A stretch of 34,818 nucleotides of DNA, taken from contig JADZFY010000449.1 of NCBI GenBank assembly GCA_020854215.1, positions 1 through 34,818 of the forward strand, read 5' to 3'. Below, one piece after another: positions 20,577 through 31,889 of this stretch. This DNA comes from Chitinophagaceae bacterium. GTDB taxonomy: Bacteria > Bacteroidota > Bacteroidia > Chitinophagales > Chitinophagaceae. The notes under the pieces were generated by a model, which worked only from the letters and a program-made list of their open reading frames with translations, ran no database searches and had not been told where the DNA came from. Both the position numbers and the translations under genes were made by a program. Position 1 is the first letter of the stretch. Every line of letters starts with the position of its first letter.

Positions 20577-22598
20577 TTAGCGGTGGTTAAAGAACCGAAG
20601 CGTTAAAAAAAAGTTTCTTCCTTCTTCCGGAAATCCTTCCACGAGACTGTAATTTTTGTCAAAAAGATTATTTACCCCGGCTTCTATACTCATATTCTTT
20701 ATGATGCGCTGCGAAGCAAGGATATTAAACAAAGTAAAACCTCCAACACGGGTTCCATAACTTGTGCTGAATCTCGATGCATTGTATTCTGCGTTTGTAG
20801 TAATCGCCATTCCATTAACAGGACGAACCTGAACAAATCCAAACACTTTGGTGTTGGGAACATCGGTGAAATGAATGTCGGGATTAGTAAGGTTTTTCCT
20901 GGCAATGTATGTATAATTAACTCCCAGGTTAATGCTTTTCGCTATGCGATAATCCAGTGTTGCTTCCAGCCCCATGTACTCTGCCTTACCCGCATTTTGC
21001 ATCTGCATTTTTCCGGGCTCCACATTATGGATATTCATTATTACGTTATTGATTTTGCTAAAAAATAATGCTGCCTCCAGGGATATTTTCCCGGCAAAAG
21101 CACCCGAGTAATTCAACTCATAGTTGTCTGCCGTTTCCGGTTTCAAATTTGGATTGGGAATGGCAGTACCCATCCTATAGGAGTACCTGTCTTTGATTGT
21201 TGCAAACCGGGTTTTATGCGAGAATGAAGTTCCGATTTTATGCCCGCTGCTAATCGTGTAAAATAATCCAACTTGCCCGTTGTAGGCGTTACTTGCACCT
21301 GCGTAGGGAAAGTTTGCTATAGTTGGCGGCGAACCCTGGAGTTCCTGGGCGGTTAAATTCTTCCGGGTGCTGAAACTTATACCGGAAATGACCACCAGTT
21401 TATCCGTGATTGAATAGGTGTCTTCCGCGCCCAGGGTTACCGTATTGTCAACAAAACGAACTTCAGGATCGCCTAAATCATTTTCCCGATGCACGTCTTT
21501 TTTAAAATGAACGGCGAATTTGACATGATGATTTTGCAATGCCGTTGTTCCGTACTCTAAGGTTCCTCCATAAGTAAAATCGTTATACCAGGTTTTAAAA
21601 GCGGAAGGTTTTGCCATTGTGGAGTACGTATTGTCATCGTAACTAAACAAGGCATTTTTAAAAATATCGTAGTAAATACGCGATTTGAGATAGTGTTTAC
21701 TACCCAGTCCTGTTTTCGAAATAAAATAATACGTTTCTTTATTCCATAAAGGCCATTGCCAAAAGCGCGGCTTTTTAAGCAGCGAATTCAACGTATCGTT
21801 TCCGGTGTAAACCGGAGTTCCCTTTTTACCTTGTTGCCGGATGAAGCCCAGCACATATTCCTGTTGTTGATTGGGCGTCCAACCTACTTTAAGATGGTAT
21901 TTTTGATCGGTGCGATAGGCATTATCCCTGTCTTTCCCGTCTTCATACCTGGTGGATTCAAAATCCCTGCTCAAACGAAAAGCATCCCGGTGCAGATACG
22001 AGTAACCCGCCTGGATGTAAAATTTCCCGAGGTTGGATCCCACATTGATATTCCCCCGGTACCCGTTAGTATTGATCATTCCCAGGGATCCGTCCAATTC
22101 AAATTTTCCCAACGGCTTTCTTGAAACCAGATTTATGGCGCCGCCCAATGAATTGGGTCCGTATAAAACAGATGAAAACCCTTTGGACACATCAATAGCC
22201 GAAAGATCGAAGGTTGTGAAGCGGGCTAAATCCACATAACCGTCATACGGAACATAAACCGGTATCCCGTCCATATATACCGGAACCTGCCTCAGGTCAA
22301 AACCCCTAACCGTCAACATGGATTCATTTCTGGGGCCCGACGCCGTTAGATTGATTCCCGATAGCATATTTAATGCGCGGGAAACCTCTGTTCGGTTATT
22401 GGATTCCATTTCAGACTGGGTAATTCTGTCGTTCATTCGATTGCTCCCCGGAGCCGTAATAACGATTTCTCCGAGTTCAAATACCTGTGTTTTTCTAACG
22501 GAGTCAGGTACAGGAGGTTGTTTAACTGTTTGTAGTTGGGCAAATCCCATTGCGGGTATCAAAAAGGGAGAAATAAAAAGAAAAAAAAGAATCTTCAT
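20577..22598 (-). CDS. TonB-dependent outer membrane receptor
   Basis: Signal peptide from the ATG at 22598. Plug motifs: GEIVITAPGSNRMNDRI, LNMLSGINLTASGPRNESMLTVRGFDLRQVPVYMDGIPVYVPYDGYVDLARF, SSVLYGPNSLGGAINLVSRKP. C-terminal FFLTLRFFNHR. Confidence 0.92.
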   Translation of the reverse strand: MKILFFLFISPFLIPAMGFAQLQTVKQPPVPDSVRKTQVFELGEIVITAPGSNRMNDRITQSEMESNNRTEVSRALNMLSGINLTASGPRNESMLTVRGFDLRQVPVYMDGIPVYVPYDGYVDLARFTTFDLSAIDVSKGFSSVLYGPNSLGGAINLVSRKPLGKFELDGSLGMINTNGYRGNINVGSNLGKFYIQAGYSYLHRDAFRLSRDFESTRYEDGKDRDNAYRTDQKYHLKVGWTPNQQQEYVLGFIRQQGKKGTPVYTGNDTLNSLLKKPRFWQWPLWNKETYYFISKTGLGSKHYLKSRIYYDIFKNALFSYDDNTYSTMAKPSAFKTWYNDFTYGGTLEYGTTALQNHHVKFAVHFKKDVHRENDLGDPEVRFVDNTVTLGAEDTYSITDKLVVISGISFSTRKNLTAQELQGSPPTIANFPYAGASNAYNGQVGLFYTISSGHKIGTSFSHKTRFATIKDRYSYRMGTAIPNPNLKPETADNYELNYSGAFAGKISLEAALFFSKINNVIMNIHNVEPGKMQMQNAGKAEYMGLEATLDYRIAKSINLGVNYTYIARKNLTNPDIHFTDVPNTKVFGFVQVRPVNGMAITTNAEYNASRFSTSYGTRVGGFTLFNILASQRIIKNMSIEAGVNNLFDKNYSLVEGFPEEGRNFFLTLRFFNHR

Positions 22599-22737
22599 TA
22601 TAAGTGATTGAATATTCCTGATTGCGCAATCCAATTGTTGGCTAAACCTAAATAACCAAAATTAATGATTATACACTCCATTTGTTCACTTGCTTCTACC
22701 GGAGACTAAAGAAATAAGCAATATCTTTACGGCAAAT

Positions 22738-22745
22738 TACTTTTG
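22738..22745 (+). promoter_or_regulatory. Bacteroidota -7-type box (TACTTTTG) upstream of the sulfite dehydrogenase-like pair
   Basis: TAnnTTTG match 25 nt upstream of the ATG at 22770. Confidence 0.45.
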
Positions 22746-22769
22746 TTATTCAGTTTGAAAAAGCAAAGA

Positions 22770-23957
22770 ATGAAACAGCTTGTATTATGTTTGGCGATTG
22801 CAGCAGGTTATTTTTCCTGTAGCGCTCCCTCATCTACCCCCATCGTGAACAAGGCAGATAGTGCTGCTGATATTTGGGTAAAAGCAGACGGGAAAGACAG
22901 TATGCTGCTGCTTACCGACCGGCCACCTAACCTGGAAACACCCCTTAAATATTTTCTCGAGGATTATACTCCTAATAATGTGTTTTTTGTACGCTGGCAT
23001 CTTTCCGGCTTACCCTCTGCGGTAAGCGAGGACACTTTTCGGCTTCGCGTGGTGGGAAACATTACAACAGATGTTGCATTATCCATGAACGATCTCAAAA
23101 CAAAATTCACTCCCTATACCATCACCGCACTATGCCAGTGTTCCGGCAATTCCAGGAGTTTTTTTGATCCCCGTGTGCCAGGTGGACAATGGAAGAACGG
23201 AGCAATGGGAAACGCAAAGTGGACGGGCGTTAAACTAAAAGACATCTTAGCCTTTGCCGGAGCTAAACCCAACTCTGTTGAAGTGAGTTTTGACGGGCTG
23301 GATGTGCCTCCATTACCATCCACACCCGACTTTGTAAAATCATTAAAGTATGATCACGCCAACGACGGAGAAGTGATGATTGCCTATGAAATGAACGGTG
23401 AGCCACTCCCATTATTAAACGGCTATCCGTTGAAGTTGGTGGTTCCCGGTTGGTATGCTACCTACTGGGTAGGTATGCTGAGCAAAATTGAAGTTCATGC
23501 GGAACCTTTTGAAGGCTTCTGGATGAAGAAAGCCTATATGATTCCGAAAGGAGTGGAAAACGGAAATGAACGTCCGGATTCCCTTGCTACAATTATGGAA
23601 CCCATCAATGTAATGGACGTACGTTCGATATTTGTTTCACCGGAACCTAATCAAACGATAAAAACAGGTGAATCATCGAAAATACAGGGTTTGGCTTTTG
23701 ACGGGGGTTTCGGCATCACCAAGGTGGAATTGTCGGAAGACAATGGCAAAACATGGACGTTAGCTACCCTTGGCCCCGATTTGGGAAAATATTCCTGGCG
23801 GAGATGGCATTACAATTTTACACCCAAACAAAACGGAGATTACAGTTTGCAGGTGAGGGCTACTAACGCTAAGGGACAAACACAACCCGCTCACCACTGG
23901 AACCGCAGCGGCTACATGCGCAACGAAATTGAACAATTACCTTTAACGGCAAAATAA
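22770..23957 (+). CDS. Sulfite oxidase/dehydrogenase-like molybdopterin enzyme (lipoprotein)
   Basis: NNVFFVRWHLSGLP, ITALCQCSGNSRSFFDPRVPGGQWKNGAMGNAKWTGVKLKDIL, PLPLLNGYPLKLVVPGWYATYWVGMLSKIEV, and a C-terminal Mo-co dimerisation-like region. Signal MKQLVLCLAIAAGYFSC. Confidence 0.87.
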   Translation: MKQLVLCLAIAAGYFSCSAPSSTPIVNKADSAADIWVKADGKDSMLLLTDRPPNLETPLKYFLEDYTPNNVFFVRWHLSGLPSAVSEDTFRLRVVGNITTDVALSMNDLKTKFTPYTITALCQCSGNSRSFFDPRVPGGQWKNGAMGNAKWTGVKLKDILAFAGAKPNSVEVSFDGLDVPPLPSTPDFVKSLKYDHANDGEVMIAYEMNGEPLPLLNGYPLKLVVPGWYATYWVGMLSKIEVHAEPFEGFWMKKAYMIPKGVENGNERPDSLATIMEPINVMDVRSIFVSPEPNQTIKTGESSKIQGLAFDGGFGITKVELSEDNGKTWTLATLGPDLGKYSWRRWHYNFTPKQNGDYSLQVRATNAKGQTQPAHHWNRSGYMRNEIEQLPLTAK

Positions 23958-24304
23958 TGAAGAAACGCTACAACCCAATAATCAGCTTAATTATTATTCT
24001 TTCGGCATTTATTGTCGGTTCCTGTACCGAATCACCTGCAGTTGCCGAGCAGCCGGTTGCCACAGTATTACCGGATATTAGCGAGGTAACTACCAGGCTA
24101 CCCGAGGCTCCGGGCTATCAAACTTTTAATGTCAATTGCATCACCTGCCATTCCTCCGCCTATGTGCAGAACCAACCCGACCTTCCGGAAAAGACCTGGA
24201 CAGCCATCGTAACCAAAATGCAAAAAACCTTTGGAGCACCGGTTAGCGATTCTTCCGCTAAGGAAATTGTTCAATACCTGGTAGCCATAAAAGGGAAAAG
24301 CTGA
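23957..24304 (+). CDS. Small c-type cytochrome lipoprotein (SorB-like partner)
   Basis: Lipobox-like IVGSC, a single CITCH heme-c motif, and a TAATG overlap with the upstream stop. Confidence 0.82.
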   Translation: MKKRYNPIISLIIILSAFIVGSCTESPAVAEQPVATVLPDISEVTTRLPEAPGYQTFNVNCITCHSSAYVQNQPDLPEKTWTAIVTKMQKTFGAPVSDSSAKEIVQYLVAIKGKS

Positions 24305-24379
24305 AAGCCTGCACTTTACGCGTAGGCGCATATGACACCTTAACAGACAGACGGTGTGGCTTGCTCTTAAGCACCGCGC

Positions 24380-25372
24380 CTACCCCAATGCAATTTGCGT
24401 GTTATCCCCGATATTCAGCGTACGTGCTTCACCTTTGATTTCCGTATCACTTCCTATCAGTGAATTCTGCAATACCACGTTACTCAAATTGGCAAAATCA
24501 CCAATGATGGAATCTTTCACTACGGTATAGGAAATTTTTGCCTGCTCACCAATCGTCACATTTGGACCAATGATGGAGTTACTGATGGCACAACCGATTC
24601 CAATACTGACAGGTGGTACTAATATTACATTTTCAAAACTATGATCAGGAGAAATTTTGCCACCCAGCTTTTTCATTAAGGTAGCGTTGCTTTCCAGCAG
24701 TGTGTCAACTTTCCCGCAATCAAACCAGTTTTGAACTTTAAAGGACTGAAACACCACTCCTTTTTTAATCATGCATTCGAGCGCATCGGTAAGACTGTAT
24801 TCTGCATCCTGCTGTAATTCTTGCCGGAGATTCGATTCCAGGCACGAAAACAGCCATCCTGTTTCCTTTATCTTGTAAATGCCTACCAACGCCATATTCG
24901 ATTTGGGTATTTGTGGTTTCTCCACCACCCCGGTAATGATGCCCGTTTCGTCAATTCCGGCAACACCAAAATCTCTGGGGTCATCCACTTTTTTAACTCC
25001 AAGCATAGACTGATGCCCGTTCAAAATTTCGTTGATATTGTATTCGCATATCGTATCCCCGAGTACTATAAAAATTTCATCCTGTCCTACCACTTCCCGG
25101 GTAAGGAAAATGGCATGCCCTAATCCGAGTCGTTCGTTTTGTAGAATGAAGTGACATACCAGGTGCGGGTAATGCTTTTTTATGTAATCCTGGATTTTAT
25201 CGCCCAGATAACCGACTACAAAAACAAATTCTTTAATGCCTGCTTCCGCAAGTTGATCAACAATAATACTAAGAATTGTTTTTCCTGCCAGAGGAATAAG
25301 CGCTTTGGGCTGGGTATAAGTATGCGGGCGCAGTCTTGTTCCAGCCCCCGCTACGGGTATAATAGCTTTCAT
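24380..25372 (-). CDS. Sugar-1-phosphate nucleotidyltransferase with left-handed beta-helix domain
   Basis: MKAIIPVAGAGTRLRPHTYTQPKALIPLAGKTILSIIVDQL; hexapeptide-like C-terminus ISNSIIGPNVTIGEQAKISYTVVKDSIIG. Confidence 0.9.
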   Translation of the reverse strand: MKAIIPVAGAGTRLRPHTYTQPKALIPLAGKTILSIIVDQLAEAGIKEFVFVVGYLGDKIQDYIKKHYPHLVCHFILQNERLGLGHAIFLTREVVGQDEIFIVLGDTICEYNINEILNGHQSMLGVKKVDDPRDFGVAGIDETGIITGVVEKPQIPKSNMALVGIYKIKETGWLFSCLESNLRQELQQDAEYSLTDALECMIKKGVVFQSFKVQNWFDCGKVDTLLESNATLMKKLGGKISPDHSFENVILVPPVSIGIGCAISNSIIGPNVTIGEQAKISYTVVKDSIIGDFANLSNVVLQNSLIGSDTEIKGEARTLNIGDNTQIALG

Positions 25373-25432
25373 TGTTTACTCCGCATTGATGCTTTGAAAT
25401 GGTGAAAATAGTGAAATTCAAGATTGTTACGT

Positions 25433-25440
25433 TATTTTTG
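25433..25440 (+). promoter_or_regulatory. Bacteroidota -7-type box (TATTTTTG) immediately before the glyA ATG
   Basis: TAnnTTTG ends 4 nt before the likely glyA ATG at 25445. Confidence 0.45.
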
Positions 25441-25444
25441 CGCC

Positions 25445-26725
25445 ATGCAAAAAGATACTGTAATATTTAACCTCATCAATAAGGAGCTGGACCGCCAGCG
25501 GAACGGTATAGAATTAATCGCATCCGAAAATTTTACATCGCTGCAGGTAATGCAGGCAATGGGAACAGTGCCCACTAATAAATACGCTGAAGGTTATCCG
25601 GGTAAGCGCTTTTATGGTGGCTGTGAAGTGATAGACGAAATTGAAAACATTGCGATCAACCGCTTAAAACAGATTTTTAACGCCAGTTGGGCAAATGTGC
25701 AACCCCATAGCGGAGCGCAGGCGAACACGGCAGTATTTTTGGCCTGCCTCAAACCGGGTGATAAAATATTAGGCTTGAACCTGAGTATGGGCGGACATCT
25801 TACGCACGGCAGTCCGGCAAATTTCAGTGGTAAAAACTACGAGGCCCTATTTTATGGAGTGAAGAAGGAAACGGGTACCGTAGATTACGACCAACTCGAA
25901 GCAACGGCCCTTGCCGAAAACCCGAAGATGATTATATGCGGTGCGTCTGCGTATAGCCGCGACTGGGATTACAAACGAATTCGTGAAGTGGCTGATAAGG
26001 TTGGCGCTATTGTACTTGCCGACATTGCACATCCCGCCGGCTTAATTGCAAAAGGATTACTCAACGACCCTTTTGAACATTGTCATATAGTAAGTTCTAC
26101 CACTCACAAAACGCTGCGCGGACCAAGGGGAGGTATAATTATGATGCGACACGATTTTGATAATCCGTTTGGCATTAAAGACCCCAAAGGCAATACGCGG
26201 CCAATGAGTGCTGTGCTGGATTTGGCAGTTTTCCCCGGAACACAGGGCGGCCCCTTAGAACATATTATTGCAGCTAAAGCTGTATCCTTCGGAGAAATTC
26301 TCACGGATAATTATACCGTATACGCAAAACAAATCATTAGCAATGCCCAGGCAATGTCCAGTGCATTTGTGAAACGCGGATACAACCTCATTAGCAACGG
26401 AACCGACAACCATTTGATGCTGATTGACCTGAGAAACAAAAATCTTACAGGCAAAAAGGCCCAGGAAACACTGGATAAGGCTCATATCACACTCAATAAA
26501 AATGCCGTACCATTTGACGATAAGAGTCCGTTTGTTACTTCAGGTATACGGGTAGGCGTACCCGCAGTTACCACCCGGGGACTTAAAGAAGAGCACATGG
26601 AGCCGATTGTTGAGTTGATTGATCGCGTACTGAGCGACACAGAAAACGAAAAGCAGATAGGAGATGTACAAAATCAGGTACACACATTTATGCAACAGTT
26701 TCCTTTGTATCCGGAACTGGGTTAA
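25445..26725 (+). CDS. glyA: Serine hydroxymethyltransferase
   Basis: [75 protein letters not shown]. Confidence 0.97.
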   Translation: MQKDTVIFNLINKELDRQRNGIELIASENFTSLQVMQAMGTVPTNKYAEGYPGKRFYGGCEVIDEIENIAINRLKQIFNASWANVQPHSGAQANTAVFLACLKPGDKILGLNLSMGGHLTHGSPANFSGKNYEALFYGVKKETGTVDYDQLEATALAENPKMIICGASAYSRDWDYKRIREVADKVGAIVLADIAHPAGLIAKGLLNDPFEHCHIVSSTTHKTLRGPRGGIIMMRHDFDNPFGIKDPKGNTRPMSAVLDLAVFPGTQGGPLEHIIAAKAVSFGEILTDNYTVYAKQIISNAQAMSSAFVKRGYNLISNGTDNHLMLIDLRNKNLTGKKAQETLDKAHITLNKNAVPFDDKSPFVTSGIRVGVPAVTTRGLKEEHMEPIVELIDRVLSDTENEKQIGDVQNQVHTFMQQFPLYPELG

Positions 26726-26759
26726 AAAATTGGGTAATTTATACTAAATATTCACTCAC

Positions 26760-27176
26760 ATGCTTCAGCGTATGCAAACCCTCTGGCTGTTATTAGCCGC
26801 ATTGTTTTCCTTCTTCACGCTTCGTTTTCCGGTATACACGGGCAACAAACTGGTTGACGGAATTAGTCAATACAATATACTCAGCGCAACCAGCAGCCTG
26901 TTTTTAATTGTTCTGGCAGTAGCCACCGGACTAATCGCCCTGATTACGGTTTTCTTATATAAGAACAGAGGATTGCAGCAGAAACTTTCGTTAATCAGTC
27001 TGGTACTCTTTCTGATTTCAGGTGCGCTCTACTACGCGCAGATTAAATCCTTTTCTGAAGGCGACTTTACTTTATGGTCTGTATTTTATTTCTTAATTCC
27101 TGTATGTCTTATTTTGGCCATGAGGGGTATTTACCGGGATCAGAAACTGATAAAAAGTATTGACCGGCTGCGGTAA
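26760..27176 (+). CDS. DUF4293-like integral membrane protein
   Basis: MLQRMQTLWLLLAALFSFFTLRFPVYTG with four predicted transmembrane segments. The family name is from recall. Confidence 0.75.
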   Translation: MLQRMQTLWLLLAALFSFFTLRFPVYTGNKLVDGISQYNILSATSSLFLIVLAVATGLIALITVFLYKNRGLQQKLSLISLVLFLISGALYYAQIKSFSEGDFTLWSVFYFLIPVCLILAMRGIYRDQKLIKSIDRLR

Positions 27177-27251
27177 TCCCACCACCGCATATTTCGGATG
27201 GCTCAATCGCCGACCAACAAGATTGATAGCAGAAAGCCTTGCAATCAATTG

Positions 27252-27914
27252 CTAATTGCTATCCCTAAGCCTGGTACTTTCCTGATATGACATTTCGCGA
27301 TAGCCGCTGACAGGTATTCTGAATTTCTGCATGGGTACGGGATCAAAGGTGATTTTGGACGCGGTGTATTTCACTTTCAGATTACCCACAGAAGACTCAT
27401 ATTCAAGCGGTAGCCCCGGAAGATTTTTAAACTGGTAATCATAATCTTTATTTTCAGTAACCAGCTCCCTGGTATAGAATACAGTGAAACTCGATCCGTC
27501 TTTCAACTTTGCAATTGCCTTTTGGCAGGTATATCCTGCAATCCTTTTCGTTTCATTTTGTGGTGTAAAAATGATGCCGGTATATTTCTGATTTAAATCC
27601 GCCCAGTCGTCTCTATTCATATGAATGAGCAGTTTTTGATTACCGTATTCTTTAAGCACTGCACCCGTATTGTTCTTCGCATCCTGCAACGTAATGGTAG
27701 ATCCTAACGGGCTAATCATTTCTATCCGGCTCTGGCTACCTTTCAAATAAAGTGTGGCAGTAACACCGTCAAACATATCTGCCAACTGCGGCTCCTTGCT
27801 ACCGGTTTGAACGGTGATATCATATACAATGGTTCCTTCCGAAAGAATTTTCTGAGATTGCAAAGAAGGATTGATGGCAAAAATTGTAGCGAACAGCATC
27901 ACGCATCTGAACAT
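27252..27914 (-). CDS. Secreted GLPGLI/DUF4412-like protein
   Basis: Signal peptide; LSEGTIVYDITVQTGSKEP; RIAGYTCQKAIAKLKDGSSFTVFYTRELV; FKNLPGLPLEYE. Confidence 0.72.
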   Translation of the reverse strand: MFRCVMLFATIFAINPSLQSQKILSEGTIVYDITVQTGSKEPQLADMFDGVTATLYLKGSQSRIEMISPLGSTITLQDAKNNTGAVLKEYGNQKLLIHMNRDDWADLNQKYTGIIFTPQNETKRIAGYTCQKAIAKLKDGSSFTVFYTRELVTENKDYDYQFKNLPGLPLEYESSVGNLKVKYTASKITFDPVPMQKFRIPVSGYREMSYQESTRLRDSN

Positions 27915-28044
27915 AACCTGTCTTTTTTTAAGCGTTTATCAATAAAGATAGGAAAATGCAGGGCAAAGTTGTATAGCCCCGCAAAAAAACAGATATGTTA
28001 AAAGATAGAGTTCTGTGACAATAAATCGTAGATATTAACAATCA

Positions 28045-29895
28045 TCAGCGCCCCTTACCACCACTCCGGGCTTTATTTTTTTCCTCTTGCATTTTCTTTT
28101 GCGTTTCCTGCATCTGCTCGAGGCGCTCCTGCCATTTGCTTTTTACTTTGGGTTTCTTTTTATTGAGCTCCAGTTGGGCCAATATTTTATCGTGATCAAT
28201 GATGAAGGTCTGAATTACATATTGGAGTGCAAGTGTAATCAAATTGGATACCGTATAATACCAGGTAAGCGCAGAAGGCAGACTGTTAAAAATGCCCAAC
28301 AACATGATTGGAAAAATGTAGGGCATATACTTCATCATCGGGTTATCCATGTTCGGCGTTTGTGCCATACTGTACAGTGAAATCAACAAACTGGTAACGG
28401 TAGCCAGAATAGTAAACAAACTCATGTGGCTGCCATAGAAGGGAATGTTGAACCCGAAGGATAAAATCGAATCATAGGAAGAAAGATCGTTCGCCCACAA
28501 AAAACTCTGCCCCCTTAGTTCGATGGTTGCATTAAAATAGCTATACAGCGAAAAGAAAATAGGAATTTGCAACAATGCAGGAATACAACCTCCGAGCGGA
28601 TTAACTCCTGCGCTCCTGTACACCTTCATCTGTTCCATTGCATAAGCCTGCTGATCATCCTTGAGTTTAGCTTTTAATACATCCAGCTCGGGTCGCAGCG
28701 CTTTCATCTTAGCTCCGCTCAGGTAACTGGTGTACACCAAAGGAGAGGTAAGCAAGCGTATAAAAATGGTAAGTAACGCGATCACCAAACCATAACTTCC
28801 CACAAATCCTTTGAAAAAATTAAACACCGGCATTACCAACCACCGGTTGATGTATTTCACAAAAGCGTATATCCCTTGTCCGAGATTGATAACGTTTTGC
28901 AGCCCAAGGTCATAACTTTTCAGAATGTTGTAATCATTAGGACCATAAAAAATTTGCAGCGGAACAACCGCTTTATCTCCGGCAGGAAGCACAAGTTTAA
29001 GGTTCGCCGATGCCGCGGTGATAACCCCGGTTGAATCGTGACTTTCTGTACAGCGAATACTTCCTGAATTAAAACTGTTTTTTGCAATCAGTGTAGTATT
29101 AAAGAATTTCTGCTTTACACTTAGCCATCGCAGTGAATTTTCAAACTGTTTTTCCGACGAACGTCCCAATGTAAAATAATCATACTCATCGTTGATCCAA
29201 AATCCAACCTGTGTTTCTCTTTTTTCGGTGGCAATATCCTTCTCATGCTGCCTTACTTCATCCTGCCATATTAGATTGATACTGTTTTGGGTGAGCAAAT
29301 TATTCGCTCCGTCAACCTCAATACTCCAATCAACCATATACTGGTTGGAGGGTAAAGTAAAACGATGAACGAGCCCCTCTCCCAGTGAATCTTTCAATTG
29401 ATACGTAATAGTCTGACTGCCGTCCGCGTTTCGTACAACCTCGCCTCCGTCAAAAAACAAATCACTGGTTTGTATGGAACGATTGGATGCTGTATTTACG
29501 GGGTAACTCAATTTATCAAACCCGGACTGTACTAATTTAACCTCCTGGCTGTCTATTGAAAGATACTTCTTTAGCTGCACCAGTTTAGGTTGTGCCCCTT
29601 TATTGGTGAAGACGATTTTAAGCAGTTCATTCTCTATTACTGTTTCCTTTTCTACAGCATTTACGGCCGCCACAAACTGTCCTGCAGATGCTGCTTTTTT
29701 CTCCGTTGCTACCTGAACAGAATCGGCACGGGCAATACTGCTGTCAACTTTGGGTTGAAGCATAGCGATTGAATCCTGTATATGTTTTTTTTCCTTTTCA
29801 ACTTCAAGTTGTCCTTTCCGTGTAAAATAAAAAAAACCAAGAAACATCACTGCCAGCAACACAAAGCCCAGAATTGCATTTTTGTCAAACTGCAT
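28045..29895 (-). CDS. yidC: Membrane protein insertase YidC
   Basis: MQFDKNAILGFVLLAVMFLGFFYF; GSYGLVIALLTIFIRLLTSPLVYTSYLSGAKMKALRPELDVLKAKLKDDQQAYAMEQMKVYRSAGVNPLGGCIPALLQIPIFFSLYSYF. Confidence 0.96.
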   Translation of the reverse strand: MQFDKNAILGFVLLAVMFLGFFYFTRKGQLEVEKEKKHIQDSIAMLQPKVDSSIARADSVQVATEKKAASAGQFVAAVNAVEKETVIENELLKIVFTNKGAQPKLVQLKKYLSIDSQEVKLVQSGFDKLSYPVNTASNRSIQTSDLFFDGGEVVRNADGSQTITYQLKDSLGEGLVHRFTLPSNQYMVDWSIEVDGANNLLTQNSINLIWQDEVRQHEKDIATEKRETQVGFWINDEYDYFTLGRSSEKQFENSLRWLSVKQKFFNTTLIAKNSFNSGSIRCTESHDSTGVITAASANLKLVLPAGDKAVVPLQIFYGPNDYNILKSYDLGLQNVINLGQGIYAFVKYINRWLVMPVFNFFKGFVGSYGLVIALLTIFIRLLTSPLVYTSYLSGAKMKALRPELDVLKAKLKDDQQAYAMEQMKVYRSAGVNPLGGCIPALLQIPIFFSLYSYFNATIELRGQSFLWANDLSSYDSILSFGFNIPFYGSHMSLFTILATVTSLLISLYSMAQTPNMDNPMMKYMPYIFPIMLLGIFNSLPSALTWYYTVSNLITLALQYVIQTFIIDHDKILAQLELNKKKPKVKSKWQERLEQMQETQKKMQEEKNKARSGGKGR

Positions 29896-29917
29896 ATTAC
29901 CTTAAAATTTGAGTGGG

Positions 29918-29925
29918 CAAAGGTA
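29918..29925 (-). promoter_or_regulatory. Bacteroidota -7-type box (TACCTTTG) upstream of yidC
   Basis: TAnnTTTG match 23 nt upstream of the yidC ATG on the minus strand. Confidence 0.45.
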
Positions 29926-29990
29926 ACATCTTTGCATAAACTTTAGGGATGTAAATCAAATTGTTTCGGTGAGCGGCAGATTGTTGTCGG

Positions 29991-31664
<1,674 letters not shown>

Positions 31665-31751
31665 CTATTTTGAATATGAATGTGCCTAATGTAATACAAT
31701 ACCAGTCTAAAGCGACCTGCAAAATGAGAAGAAATACATTCGAAGGTCACG

Positions 31752-31759
31752 CAAAGGTA
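31752..31759 (-). promoter_or_regulatory. Bacteroidota -7-type box (TACCTTTG) upstream of pyrG
   Basis: TAnnTTTG match about 115 nt upstream of the pyrG ATG on the minus strand. Confidence 0.4.
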
Positions 31760-31834
31760 TATCTTTTTATCCCTACATAAAATGCCTATGGGGTGGAAAT
31801 GTGGAAAAAACCGTTTTATCGTGTATAAATAAAG

Positions 31835-31857
31835 GAACCTGCCGGGCGGGCAGGTTC
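31835..31857 (-). terminator. Putative terminator/hairpin after nusG
   Basis: GAACCTGCC-gggcg-GGCAGGTTC, perfect 9-bp stem. The minus-strand tail CTTTATTTA is only moderately U-rich. Confidence 0.6.
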
Positions 31858-31889
31858 AAAAACAAAATCTTTAAAACGTAACTATATCG

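Noticed and set aside
27210-27262. Inverted repeat GATAGCA...TGCTATC between convergent genes as terminator
   Set aside because: No T-run on either strand and it overlaps the end of the downstream CDS; too weak to call.
29911-29935. GCAAAG-N7-CTTTGC inverted repeat upstream of yidC as an operator
   Set aside because: One arm is simply the TACCTTTG promoter box; the symmetry may be coincidental.
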